From assembly GCA_025358085.1 (NCBI GenBank), contig JANYKT010000062.1, forward strand, positions 1 to 32,936: a stretch of 32,936 nt of DNA, in the 5' to 3' direction. A program made the translations under genes and the position numbers. Source of the DNA: Deltaproteobacteria bacterium (GTDB lineage Bacteria > Myxococcota > Myxococcia > Myxococcales > 40CM-4-68-19). The notes under the pieces were generated by a model, which had not been told where the DNA came from, searched no databases, and was given only the letters and a program-made list of their open reading frames with translations. Positions 1 through 7,708 of this stretch are shown one piece after another (positions within the stretch are counted from its first letter, which is position 1; every line of letters starts with the position of its first letter).

Positions 1-189
1 CGACGGCTCGATATAAGCGACCTTCCAGGGCTCCGGCCCGAGAACGCGCAGGAAGGTCTGCGGGTTCATGGTGCCGGCCCCGACCTCGAGGTCATAGCCC
101 TGCAACAGAGCGCAGCCGTGCTCGGCCCAGTAAGTTTGCAGTCGGAGGAGGAGGCTCTGGAAGTCCTTGGGCGCGCTGGCGTTCGGCAT
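1..189 (-). CDS. glyQ: Glycyl-tRNA synthetase alpha subunit, N-terminal part (runs off the window)
   Basis: Catalytic alpha chain of the bacterial two-subunit (alpha2beta2) glycyl-tRNA synthetase, which charges tRNA-Gly with glycine in the cytoplasm. I translated the complement by eye: it begins [18 protein letters not shown], then gives [40 protein letters not shown] and IEPS. This matches the GlyQ N-terminus, including the family blocks YWxxxGC, EVGAGTxxPxTxLRxLGPEPW and YxxPS. Only about 63 codons are inside the window; the rest and any glyS lie before position 1. The ATG at 187-189 is the natural start. It lies 63 bases after the truD stop on the same strand, so the two genes could be co-transcribed. 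The family call is firm; only completeness is unknown. Confidence 0.9.
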   Translation of the reverse strand, partial: MPNASAPKDFQSLLLRLQTYWAEHGCALLQGYDLEVGAGTMNPQTFLRVLGPEPWKVAYIEPS

Positions 190-252
190 GGCGGCGCGCA
201 AGCTAGACGGCGCGCTGGCGATGCGCAAGCGCGCGCTTTCGACGAGCGTTCG

Positions 253-1791
253 TCAGCGCGAGCGGGTCTTCCGGGTGGCTGCGCGGTGCTGCGCGCGCGT
301 ATCCTTGCGCGCGCGCTGGCGGGCGAGAAATCCCTTCGCGTCTTTGGTGGGCTCGGCCGCAGCGTGCAACTTTGGCGCTGTCTCAGAGTCGCCCGCTGCA
401 TCTTCCGCAATCTCTTCCTGCGCCGTCGGGTCGGGCGGTCGCGCGCCTTTCCGCGCAGGCGCGGCGTCCCCACCCGATCCCCGCGTCGAATACCGTGACG
501 GCGTTCCCTTGCGCGTTTCGGTGGCGCGGTCGACCTTGGCGGGTTCCTCGAAGGGCCGTCCCCAGACCTTGCCGACCGTGCGCTCCTTCTCGGAGTCTTT
601 CTGCGATTTCTCGCCCGCGTACCAGAGCACGCGCCGCACCACCAGCGTTGCGTAGGCGCCCGGCGGCAGCGTGAACGAAAGGTTGATCTTCACCCGCCCG
701 CGGTTCAGCTCGTCGGGGCGCGAGTCGTTGCAGCGCAGCTTGCCGGGGACCACGAACAGAGGCCGCTCCTCGTGCTTGAAGAATACCTGCGGCGCGTCGG
801 GCACCTTGAGCTGCGAAGGGGAGAGACCCTGCGCCGCCAGCGCGCTCAGCGCGGAGGTGCGGATCAGATCTTCGTTGAACTCCGAGTCCGGCGCCAGGAG
901 CGGAAATGTCTTTTTCCAAAGTTCGTCGCGAAGCGTCTTCTCCAGCGTGCGCGGCATCACCAGCGCGCCCGCCTGGTAGCGCAGACCGATGAGCTCGGCC
1001 GCCTTCACGCGCGCGCCCAGGTAGCGCTTGACGCCCTCGTTCCAGACGTAGCTCTGCAGCTCGAAGAGCACCATCATCCGCAGGCGCCGGTCGATGTGCA
1101 TGAACGCGCCCTTGAAGTTCTCCGGGTCCTCGCGCAGCTGCCGCAGCACCGGCGCATAGCGCTTGCCGGCGTCCTGCGGGGCGCGCAGGTTCCACTCGCC
1201 CCAGTGCTCCTTCCAGAAGCGCTTCACCTTGGCGTCGTCGCTGTGATCGAGCTCGGACGGGGTGGCGAGGAACGACTTGAGCGCGCCCTCCCAGTCGCCG
1301 CGCACCAGCTGCTTCGCGATGAAGCCCTGGCCGTGCTTGAGGAAGCCGAATCGTTGGGAGTCAAAGTAATTGACCACCCCGGACTTGAGCACCTCGGCGA
1401 CGCTCTCCGGCACGCGGGCCGCCTCGGGGGCGGAGAGGTCACGCACCGTCACCTCGAAGCGGTTGGCGGTGATGTTGCTGGAATCGAGCGGTTCAGCGGT
1501 GCGGCCGATCAGCTTGAGCCGCAGGTCGCCGGCCTGGATCACGTCGGTCATTCCGAGCGAGCCGCCCATCACGCCGAGCAGCTGTTCGGTGCGGCCCTGC
1601 TTGTCCTTGAGTCCGCAGATGGAGAGGTTCCTGCGCTTGACCCCGAACTCTTTCGAGACGCGCTCGACCGCCTGCAGCGTGGACACTTTTTGTTTGTCCA
1701 AGCGGTACACCCAGACGGGCCCATCGGCGTCCGGCTCGAACTTGTAGCCTTCACGCACCACGAAATCTTCAGGTCGCTGCTTGATCTTCAC
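253..1791 (-). CDS. truD: tRNA pseudouridine(13) synthase TruD with a long basic C-terminal tail
   Basis: Isomerises uridine 13 of tRNA-Glu (and some other tRNAs) to pseudouridine. The start is a GTG at 1789-1791. Family features: a KIKQRPEDFVVRE N-terminus; the catalytic block ICGLKDKQGRTEQ, with the nucleophilic Asp at residue 63 (D80 in E. coli); NYFDSQRFG at about 141-149; and the final core strand PGAYATLVVRRVLWYAG near 378-394. The TRUD insertion domain lies between about 150 and 340. The usual protein is about 350 residues. This one has 512, because after about residue 395 a Lys/Arg/Ala/Pro-rich, apparently disordered tail of about 115 residues follows, ending in TRKTRSR. It is divergent from the adenylyl cyclase gene, with 86 bases between the starts, so the promoters must share that gap. 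The enzyme call is secure; the role of the tail is unknown. Confidence 0.93.
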   Translation of the reverse strand: MKIKQRPEDFVVREGYKFEPDADGPVWVYRLDKQKVSTLQAVERVSKEFGVKRRNLSICGLKDKQGRTEQLLGVMGGSLGMTDVIQAGDLRLKLIGRTAEPLDSSNITANRFEVTVRDLSAPEAARVPESVAEVLKSGVVNYFDSQRFGFLKHGQGFIAKQLVRGDWEGALKSFLATPSELDHSDDAKVKRFWKEHWGEWNLRAPQDAGKRYAPVLRQLREDPENFKGAFMHIDRRLRMMVLFELQSYVWNEGVKRYLGARVKAAELIGLRYQAGALVMPRTLEKTLRDELWKKTFPLLAPDSEFNEDLIRTSALSALAAQGLSPSQLKVPDAPQVFFKHEERPLFVVPGKLRCNDSRPDELNRGRVKINLSFTLPPGAYATLVVRRVLWYAGEKSQKDSEKERTVGKVWGRPFEEPAKVDRATETRKGTPSRYSTRGSGGDAAPARKGARPPDPTAQEEIAEDAAGDSETAPKLHAAAEPTKDAKGFLARQRARKDTRAQHRAATRKTRSR

Positions 1792-1877
1792 GGGCGCGAC
1801 CTAACACTCGCGGGCCAGCCGGGCAAGTGATAGGCTCAGGCCGCCGCCAGGTAACTACCCCGGGGGGAAAGCATCGG

Positions 1878-3701
1878 ATGTCCGCCTGTCCTCTTTGCTA
1901 TCGCGCCGTCGATCCGGTAGGCGGCCGCTGCCCGAGTTGCGGAGCCGAGCGCCGGGCTTCTACAATCGAGTCGCGCCCGTACGTTTCCGCGACCACGCCG
2001 TCCATTTCGCAAGCGGGTCCTGCGTCGCTGTTCGCCAGCGCTGCCGATGAGCCGACTCCGCCGAGAACCAGGCTGCCTGGTCCCGCGTCCCGCTCGCCGC
2101 CACCGCGCTTGATCCTCAAGGGTTTGGCAGGCGATCTCACCGAATATCCGCTCAGCGACGTCAACAACGTCCTCGGCCGCAGCACCAGCGCCTCGGTGCG
2201 GCTGGCCGACCGCGAGGTGTCGCGCAAGCACAGCCAGATCGATCACGAGGACGAGGACTACATCCTCCGCGACCTTGGCTCCTCCAACGGCACGTTCCTT
2301 AACGGCAAGCGCATCTTCGGGCCGTCGAAGCTGAAGGACGGCGACGAGGTGGTGATCGGCACCTCGAAGATGGAGTTCCGGGTCGCGGCCGGTGGCAACA
2401 AGGCAAAGAACGCCGAGATCGTCCACTCCAAGGACGGCGACGGCGAGCTCGAGGGCGTGGTGGCGCGGGTCGAGGCCAAGGCGAACTTTGCGCCCGTCGA
2501 GCAGGTGCACGACATCAACCAGCTCAAGCGCGACTACGAGCGCCTGCGGGTCGGGCACGAGTTCTCCAACTACGTTCGGCTCGAGCGCGACCTCAATGAG
2601 TTGCTCGCGCGCATCCTGCAAATCGCCTTCGACCTCATCCCTTGCGACAATGGGGTCATCCTGCTGCGCGATGCCACTTCGCGGGAGCTGGTCATCCAGG
2701 CCATGCGGCAGCGCAAGCCTGGGCAGGGCAAGGTGCTGGTCTCGGACACACTGCTCTCGCAGGTGCAGGCCACCCGCGAGGGCGTGCTCACGAGCGACGC
2801 CATCGCCGACGAGCGGTTCCAGTCCAGCCACTCCATCATCGCGCTGGGCGTCCGCTCAGCCATGGCGGTTCCGCTGCTCAACACCTCGGGGGACGAGGTC
2901 AAGGGCATCATGTTCCTCGACTCGCGCGAGCGCATTGCCGCCTTCACCACAAAGGATCTGGAGGTGCTCAGCGCCATCGCTGCGCAGGCCTCGGTGGCGC
3001 TGGAGAACAGCGAGTACGCCCGCGCGCTGGAGCACGAGGCGACGCAGCGCGCGCAGCTGTCGCGGTTCCTCTCGCCGGCGCTGGTGGAGCAGGCGGCGCG
3101 CGGCAGCATCGAGCTGTCCAAGGGCGGCGCGCTGACCGAGCTGACCATCCTCTTCAGCGACATCCGCGGCTTCACTTCCATGTCCGAAAAGATGCCGGCG
3201 CAGGAGGTCGTCCAGATGATGAACGACTACTTCGAGGAGATGGTGGACATCCTCTTCGAGCATCACGGCATCCTCGACAAGTTCATCGGCGATGCCATCA
3301 TGGGCTTGTGGGGCGCGCCGGTGAAGCGGCCGGACGACGCGACGCAGGCAGTGCGCGCGGCCGTGAAGATGCAGAAAGCGGCGCAGCGGTTTTCGGCCGA
3401 GCGGGTCCGGCAGGGCAAGCCGCCGCTGAAGGTCGGTATCGGCATCCACACCGGGCATGTAGTCGTCGGCAACATGGGCTCGTCCAAGGCGCTCAGCTAC
3501 ACAGCCATCGGCGACGGCGTGAACCTGGCCTCGCGGCTCTGCGGCGTGGCGCGCGAAGACATGATCGTCATCTCCGAGGAGTGCGCGCAGAAGGCCGGCA
3601 AGGACAAGTTCGTGCTCGAGGCCCTGCCGCCCGCCAAGGTGAAGAACCGCGAGCAGCCGGTCGAGATCTACCGGGTGCTGGAGGCCATCGAAGACGACTA
3701 G
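1878..3701 (+). CDS. Zinc-ribbon/FHA/GAF class III adenylyl cyclase
   Basis: Predicted soluble enzyme making cAMP from ATP, 607 residues. Domains in order: zinc ribbon with CxxC pairs (C4/C7, C18/C21); Pro-rich linker; FHA domain about 78-170 (LGRS near 98, SRKH near 115, GSSNGTF near 134), which should bind phosphothreonine; GAF domain about 229-382; class III cyclase domain about 420-600. The catalytic set looks complete: metal aspartates D428 (FSDIRGF) and D472, adenine-selecting K468 (DKFIGD) and T542 (SYTAIGD), and the transition-state pair N549/R553 (GVNLASR). The K/T pair argues for ATP rather than GTP. I chose the ATG at 1878 because a GGGGGGAAAG ribosome site lies 6-7 bases upstream and it opens directly on the zinc ribbon; an upstream in-frame start at 1827 lacks this. 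A PYP-like gene and a Ser/Thr kinase follow, so the FHA domain may read a kinase mark (inference). Confidence 0.9.
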   Translation: MSACPLCYRAVDPVGGRCPSCGAERRASTIESRPYVSATTPSISQAGPASLFASAADEPTPPRTRLPGPASRSPPPRLILKGLAGDLTEYPLSDVNNVLGRSTSASVRLADREVSRKHSQIDHEDEDYILRDLGSSNGTFLNGKRIFGPSKLKDGDEVVIGTSKMEFRVAAGGNKAKNAEIVHSKDGDGELEGVVARVEAKANFAPVEQVHDINQLKRDYERLRVGHEFSNYVRLERDLNELLARILQIAFDLIPCDNGVILLRDATSRELVIQAMRQRKPGQGKVLVSDTLLSQVQATREGVLTSDAIADERFQSSHSIIALGVRSAMAVPLLNTSGDEVKGIMFLDSRERIAAFTTKDLEVLSAIAAQASVALENSEYARALEHEATQRAQLSRFLSPALVEQAARGSIELSKGGALTELTILFSDIRGFTSMSEKMPAQEVVQMMNDYFEEMVDILFEHHGILDKFIGDAIMGLWGAPVKRPDDATQAVRAAVKMQKAAQRFSAERVRQGKPPLKVGIGIHTGHVVVGNMGSSKALSYTAIGDGVNLASRLCGVAREDMIVISEECAQKAGKDKFVLEALPPAKVKNREQPVEIYRVLEAIEDD

Positions 3702-3758
3702 TCAGCGGCGTAAACGAAGGTATTGACGCCCGAGCGGCGAACCAGCGATCAGAGGCGC

Positions 3759-4160
3759 ATGCGCACGACCGACGCCACCAGCGACGAGGCGATCTTCGGG
3801 TTGAGCATCGAGACCATCGAGTCGATGAGCGCGAGTGAACTGGACAAGCTTCCTGTGGGCGCCATCCAGCTCGACGCGGAGGGCAGGGTCAAGAACTACA
3901 ACACGTTTGAATCGAGGCTCTCCCACCTGCCGAAGAGCGCCGTGATCGGCAAGGACTTCTTCCGCGAGATCGCGCCCTGTACCGATGTGAAGGAGTTCCG
4001 TGGGCAATTTCAGGAGGGCATGGCAAAAAAATACTTGCACGCCAAATTCAACTTCCACTTCAATTTCGAGAAGGATCCGCGGTACGTGACCGTGACCTTG
4101 TTCTACAGCGATCTCACCGGGTCGGTCTGGGTCTTCGTCCAGCCCCTGGTCACGAATTAG
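3759..4160 (+). CDS. Photoactive yellow protein (PYP)-like PAS protein
   Basis: Small single-domain PAS protein, 133 residues (PYP has 125). It aligns to Halorhodospira PYP from recalled sequence: VGAIQLDAEG with PYP FGAIQLDGDG, VIGKDFFREIAPCTD with VIGKNFFKDVAPCTD, and the closing VWVFVQ with YWVFVK. The Cys that carries p-coumaric acid in PYP (C69) corresponds to C74. Y42 and E46, which hydrogen-bond the chromophore, correspond to Y47 and E51 with identical spacing. T50 is Ser55, R52 is Leu57, Y98 is Phe and M100 is Lys, so the photocycle could differ or the protein may not bind the PYP chromophore. The ATG at 3759 is preceded by AGAGG, though the spacing is only 3 bases; a TTG at 3723 would add 12 residues. 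The gene lies 57 bases after the cyclase stop on the same strand and may be co-transcribed. No tyrosine ammonia lyase or coumarate ligase gene is in the window. Confidence 0.82.
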   Translation: MRTTDATSDEAIFGLSIETIESMSASELDKLPVGAIQLDAEGRVKNYNTFESRLSHLPKSAVIGKDFFREIAPCTDVKEFRGQFQEGMAKKYLHAKFNFHFNFEKDPRYVTVTLFYSDLTGSVWVFVQPLVTN

Positions 4161-4721
4161 TCAGCTCCAGACCACCATCTGTACGGCGACGGCGACGGAG
4201 CCCAGCGCCGCCGCCTGGCCCGCGTCGAGCAGGCCGGGCTGCGAGAGGATCTCTTTGGCGCGGGCGCGGGCGCGCGGGTGCTCGTGTCCGAACAGCGCCG
4301 CCTCCATGCGGAAGATGCTCACCAGCGCGAGCGTCATGGCGAGGCGCGGACTGGCCTCGCGGCCGTCGAACAGGGCGGCGCGCAGCATGTCCATCAATTC
4401 GCAACGGTCGTCCAGCGCCTTGCGGCCACGCGGGCGGTGGTGCGCCACGCAGAGCGCGAGGCGCTTGAGCCACTCGACTGTGGGCAGTGGTCTCGTGGAG
4501 GCGATCTCGCCCAGCGTCTCGTCGAGCGTGTCGTCGAGCGTGGGATCGATGCTGAGCACCTCGATGGCCTCATTCAAAGCGATGCGCTGCTGCAGCACCA
4601 ACTCCAGGAGCGCGGCGGCGGTGGCGCGGCAGGCGGGCGCGACGGTGGCCAGCGACCCGCGACCGTCCGGGTCGAGGTCGAGCAGAGCCAGCGCCTCATG
4701 GAGCGGTCGCGAGACATCCAT
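4161..4721 (-). CDS. Hypothetical alpha-helical protein
   Basis: Unrecognised 186-residue protein with no signal peptide, membrane segment or known motif. It is rich in Ala, Leu, Arg and Asp and reads as almost entirely helical, with an acidic stretch (DPTLDDTLDETLGEI) around residues 79-93. It is convergent with the PYP-like gene: the two stop codons abut at 4158-4160 and 4161-4163 with no gap. It is divergent from the kinase gene, with 77 bases between starts. ATG at 4719-4721. Codon use matches neighbouring genes, and the frame is open across the whole interval between two recognisable genes, which supports a real gene. No function is proposed. Confidence 0.6.
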   Translation of the reverse strand: MDVSRPLHEALALLDLDPDGRGSLATVAPACRATAAALLELVLQQRIALNEAIEVLSIDPTLDDTLDETLGEIASTRPLPTVEWLKRLALCVAHHRPRGRKALDDRCELMDMLRAALFDGREASPRLAMTLALVSIFRMEAALFGHEHPRARARAKEILSQPGLLDAGQAAALGSVAVAVQMVVWS

Positions 4722-4798
4722 CGAGGCAAGGATACGCGCGCAGGGGCGCGCGCCGGAAGAAAACTTGCGGGATTGATTGGCAGGGCCAAACTGTTCCG

Positions 4799-6007
4799 GT
4801 GGACGCCCCGCTCAACGAGAAGAAGCCACGCGCGGTCTCGCAGCGCTGCCCTAATTGCCAGGCACGCACCGACGTCAGCACGACGATCCTCGGGGCGCTG
4901 GTGCGCTGCGCCCGTTGCGCCGTCCGCTTCGAGGTGAATCGCGGAGACACGCCGCGTCCGCAGCTGCTGCCGGACCCCGAGGCTGCAACGGTCGCGTCGC
5001 CCGCACCCGCGACGGGAGGCGCAAAGCCCGAGTCCCCGCTTCCACAGCTTGATGGGTTCACTGTCCACCAGCGCATCGGCGTCGGCGGCATGGGCGAGGT
5101 GTACCGCTGCACGCGCTTGAGCGACGGCAGGTCGCTCGCGGTCAAGATCCTCTCGGCGCAGATGGCCGCGGTCCCCGACTACGTGCGCCGCTTCGGCCGC
5201 GAGGCGGCGGCGATGGCCCAGCTCGATCACCCTGGCATCGTCCGCATTCTCTCGCGCGGCCGGAGCCCGAAGCACTGCTGGATCGCGATGGAGCTGGTGG
5301 AGGGCGTCTCGCTGCGCACGCATGTGTGGCAGGCAAAACCTTCCGCGCGGCAGCTGGCGCGTTTGCTGGCGCAGGTGGCGCACGCCCTCGCCTACGCTCA
5401 TGCGCGCGCGGTGGTGCACCGCGATCTCAAGCCCGACAACGTGCTGGTCACGCCAGACCTGCGCACCAAGGTGCTCGACTTCGGACTTGCCGGGCTGCAC
5501 GCCGCGGGCGCCGAGTGTCTCACGCAGACGAACGTGGCGATGGGGACCGCGAACTATATGGCCCCCGAGCAGCGCAAGGACGCCAAGCGCGCCGACCATC
5601 GCGCCGATCTCTACTCCTTCGGCGTGATGTCGTACGAGCTGATCACCGGGGAGTTGCCCGTCGGCCGCTTTCTCCAGCCGTCGCGCGCGGTGCCGGGGCT
5701 GGACAAAGGCTGGGATGCGGTCATCGAACGGTGCCTCGAGGTGGATCCGGCGGCGCGGCCGCACAGCGCGCTCGAGTTGGCCCACGCCCTCGAGGCGCTT
5801 GCAGGGGTCAACAACGCGGTGGAACCTGCGCCACGCACCCGCCGCAAGGCCGGCAAGTCCGGGATCTGGTCGTGGCTCGGACTCGGAGCGGGCTTGGCTG
5901 TGGTGATGGGCGTCGCTGCACTCCGCGTGTCGTCCGACCACTCGGCTCGACGGCCTCTGGTGGAGGCGCACGCGCGCGCCTTTGTCCACAAGCCCGCTCG
6001 CCGCTGA
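4799..6007 (+). CDS. Hanks-type serine/threonine protein kinase with N-terminal zinc ribbon and C-terminal membrane anchor
   Basis: Membrane-anchored kinase of 402 residues that transfers phosphate from ATP to Ser/Thr of proteins. The N-terminus has paired CxxC motifs (CPNC near 17, CARC near 38), a probable zinc ribbon. The kinase domain, about 87-340, has every core motif: Gly loop GVGGMGEV from 94, lysine K116, HRDLKPDN with D209, K211 and N214, DFG at D227, and an APE motif within NYMAPEQR. It therefore looks active. A hydrophobic segment at about 358-376 (WLGLGAGLAVVMGVAAL) is followed by a short Arg-rich end, so there is no large extracellular sensor such as PASTA. Start is a GTG at 4799. 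The FHA-domain cyclase about 1.1 kb upstream is a plausible partner because FHA domains bind phosphothreonine; this is inference from proximity. Confidence 0.9.
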   Translation: MDAPLNEKKPRAVSQRCPNCQARTDVSTTILGALVRCARCAVRFEVNRGDTPRPQLLPDPEAATVASPAPATGGAKPESPLPQLDGFTVHQRIGVGGMGEVYRCTRLSDGRSLAVKILSAQMAAVPDYVRRFGREAAAMAQLDHPGIVRILSRGRSPKHCWIAMELVEGVSLRTHVWQAKPSARQLARLLAQVAHALAYAHARAVVHRDLKPDNVLVTPDLRTKVLDFGLAGLHAAGAECLTQTNVAMGTANYMAPEQRKDAKRADHRADLYSFGVMSYELITGELPVGRFLQPSRAVPGLDKGWDAVIERCLEVDPAARPHSALELAHALEALAGVNNAVEPAPRTRRKAGKSGIWSWLGLGAGLAVVMGVAALRVSSDHSARRPLVEAHARAFVHKPARR

Positions 6008-6055
6008 AGGTCGCTCACGAATCAAAGCGCTGAGCTTCACCAGGCTCGCGCGACG

Positions 6056-6247
6056 TTATGCCTTGGGTTTCGGGCGATAGAAAATCGCGATGGTCAGGCA
6101 GTGGAATTCATTGTCGCTGGACTGGATGACCGTGCGATCGACGATCTCGAGGTCGGCGTTGGCGCGCATCCACCGCGTCACCTGTTCGCCCAGATCCTCG
6201 CGCTCCCTCGCCTTGGTCGCCGAAAATACTTTCACGCCTCTGAACAT
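6056..6247 (-). CDS. Small conserved-looking hypothetical protein
   Basis: Protein of 63 residues starting MFRGVKVFSATKARERE and containing IVDRTVIQSSDNEFHCLTIAIFYR. The pattern of an amphipathic helix followed by two beta strands fits a small alpha/beta protein; there is no signal peptide or membrane segment. The ATG is preceded on its strand by GAGGGGGG, a strong ribosome site 7 bases or so away, which supports a real gene despite its size. It is divergent from the gene starting at 6371, with 123 bases between. I cannot assign a function. Confidence 0.6.
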   Translation of the reverse strand: MFRGVKVFSATKAREREDLGEQVTRWMRANADLEIVDRTVIQSSDNEFHCLTIAIFYRPKPKA

Positions 6248-6370
6248 CCCGACCGCCCCCCTCGCGAATGGCCCTCATCTTCCATCCCGGCGCCCGCTTG
6301 TCAAATGTGTTGCCTTGCAGTCGAGCCGGGCCGACCCCACACTTTTGCAGGCGCGTGGCGGGGGGCGGGG

Positions 6371-6700
6371 ATGGCAAAAAATTCAGCGGAGCGGGCGCAG
6401 CGGGATGAGACCAGTAAGCGGGAGCTGGCGATGGAGCTCATCCGCCGTATTCGCTCGATGGACCGCGAGAAGTTGCACGAGGTGATGCTGGAGCAGGCCG
6501 GCGAGGAGCTGGCGCAGTTCTTTCTCTCCTATGCGACCGACCTGATGGAGCGCGAGCCCGCGCGTGCGGTCGAGAACGCATCCAGCCTGCTGCTCATCGG
6601 CTATCTCATCCGCTGCTTCGAGCAGGACCTGGACCTGCGCGCGACACTCGACGAAAACCCATTGGTGCACCAGGCGACGAAAGCCCCATTGCTGCATTAG
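6371..6700 (+). CDS. Small helical hypothetical protein
   Basis: Unrecognised protein of 109 residues, beginning MAKNSAERAQRDETSKREL. It is almost entirely predicted helix, with charged heptad-like stretches at 1-50 (KRELAMELIRRIRSMDREKL) and a more hydrophobic helix SSLLLIGYLIRCFEQDL near 75-92. The open frame extends upstream to 6101, but the ATG at 6371 follows a G-rich ribosome-site-like tract (GGGGGCGGGG), and the upstream part overlaps the divergent gene at 6056-6247, so I use 6371. It is followed 39 bases later by the holin-like gene on the same strand. Function unknown. Confidence 0.55.
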   Translation: MAKNSAERAQRDETSKRELAMELIRRIRSMDREKLHEVMLEQAGEELAQFFLSYATDLMEREPARAVENASSLLLIGYLIRCFEQDLDLRATLDENPLVHQATKAPLLH

Positions 6701-6739
6701 GCACTGGTGGCTCGCCTGCGCCGTCACTAGGATGCGCGC

Positions 6740-7207
6740 ATGGTGTTGCCGGGGTCGTCGCTGCCGCAGAAGGATGCGTTCCAGCGGCTCATCGAAGGTC
6801 TGCAGACATTCATCCGCGAGCACCTGGCGCTGGCCAAGTCCGAGGCCAGAGATGAGCTTTCGGCGCTCGCGCGCGACCTCGCTGTCGTCGCCGTCGGCGT
6901 CCCGTTCCTGCTGACAGGCTACCTGCTGCTGATGGTCGCGGCCGGATGTGCGCTGTCACTTTTGTTGCCGGCCTGGGCTGCGTTCGGGGTCGTCGCCGTA
7001 GCCAATCTCGGTGCCGGTTCTGTACTGATGTTTGTTCTCGGCCGCCGGATTCTGCGGAGGCGGGTGGCACTGCCGCGGAACGGCGAGGAACTGGAGCGAA
7101 GCAAGCAGTGGGTAGCGCAGCTCAAGAACGCGACCGACGTCCGGCCGCAGCCGGCGCTTTCCCAAGCGCCGGCGCACATCGCGACAACCGAGGTGAAGCA
7201 TGGCTGA
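6740..7207 (+). CDS. Putative Actinobacterial-holin-X-type (phage_holin_3_6) membrane protein
   Basis: Inner-membrane protein of 155 residues. An N-terminal amphipathic region (about 10-52) contains the family-typical run FIREHLALAKSEARDELSAL. Two close transmembrane segments follow at about 55-77 (VVAVGVPFLLTGYLLLMVAAG) and 80-102 (SLLLPAWAAFGVVAVANLGAG), then an Arg-rich cytoplasmic turn and a C-terminal tail. This matches the chromosomal holin-superfamily/YqjE-like family, which is not a lysis gene in most bacteria. Its stop overlaps the start of the next gene (7200), the first link in a three-gene chain of small membrane proteins. The family is often found with DUF3618 and DUF883 genes, as here. 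I infer an envelope-stress or membrane-organising role; no activity can be read from the sequence. Confidence 0.72.
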   Translation: MVLPGSSLPQKDAFQRLIEGLQTFIREHLALAKSEARDELSALARDLAVVAVGVPFLLTGYLLLMVAAGCALSLLLPAWAAFGVVAVANLGAGSVLMFVLGRRILRRRVALPRNGEELERSKQWVAQLKNATDVRPQPALSQAPAHIATTEVKHG

Positions 7208-7412
7208 TACAAGCAGGGATTCGGCGGCGATCCGCGCCGGCATCGAGCGGGCGCGGATGGAAATCGAAGAGTCGGTTGCGGCGCTGCGCGCCAATGTCAG
7301 CGAGAAACTTGACTGGAGGCATCTGGTGCGGCGGCACCCGGCCGCTGTCTTCGGTGGAGCGGTTGCGCTGGGCGTTCTCGTCGCGCGCTGGACGTCGAGG
7401 TCAACACTATGA
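7200..7412 (+). CDS. DUF3618-like small membrane protein
   Basis: Seventy-residue protein. The first half (IRAGIERARMEIEESVAALRANVSEKL, about 11-37) is the helical DUF3618 signature of a short IRxxIExxRxE motif. A second half with a single membrane segment follows (PAAVFGGAVALGVLVARW, about 47-64). It overlaps the preceding holin-like gene by 8 bases, and its stop shares an ATGA overlap with the next gene, so the three are very likely translated from one mRNA. Such proteins are thought to sit at the inner membrane; biochemical function is not established. The family call rests on pattern memory of this short domain. Confidence 0.65.
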   Translation: MADTSRDSAAIRAGIERARMEIEESVAALRANVSEKLDWRHLVRRHPAAVFGGAVALGVLVARWTSRSTL

Positions 7413-7669
7413 GCCAGAATTCAGGCGAGGTGCAGGTTCCTATGGACGAGATCCGCAAGCCGGCCGCTGGTCCTTTGCCAGGCGTGGCCTTCCAGCAGGG
7501 CGTCGAGATCGGCCGCGAATGGGTACAACAGGCGGCGGTCAAGGTCGCGGCCTGGGCTGAGGAGAATCCGGGACAGATGGTGCTCGCAGGCCTGGGGCTT
7601 GGGTTCGTGGTCGGAAAACTCTTCTTCACGCGGTCGTCGCGCGAACCCCTCGACGACTTCGACGGCTGA
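7409..7669 (+). CDS. DUF883/YqjD-like membrane-anchored protein
   Basis: Protein of 86 residues with a polar N-terminus and a C-terminal segment WAEENPGQMVLAGLGLGFVVGKLFF (about 48-72). This resembles the C-terminal anchor of the DUF883/ElaB/YqjD family, in which E. coli members bind ribosomes at the membrane in stationary phase. The N-terminal coiled coil of classical YqjD is shorter and less regular here, so the call is tentative. The ATG overlaps the DUF3618-like stop (ATGA at 7409-7412). The gene closes the three-gene envelope cluster; the next gene starts 40 bases later. Confidence 0.5.
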   Translation: MSQNSGEVQVPMDEIRKPAAGPLPGVAFQQGVEIGREWVQQAAVKVAAWAEENPGQMVLAGLGLGFVVGKLFFTRSSREPLDDFDG

Positions 7670-7708
7670 GTTCTTGCGGCACAGCAAACTGACCGGCAGA
7701 GTGCCTCC

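Noticed and set aside
772-1830. 352-codon plus-strand frame opposite truD
   Set aside because: Antisense shadow of truD; translation has no recognisable domain.
4799-6007. PASTA-type or other sensor domain in the kinase
   Set aside because: After the membrane helix only about 25 residues remain; no extracellular sensor is present.
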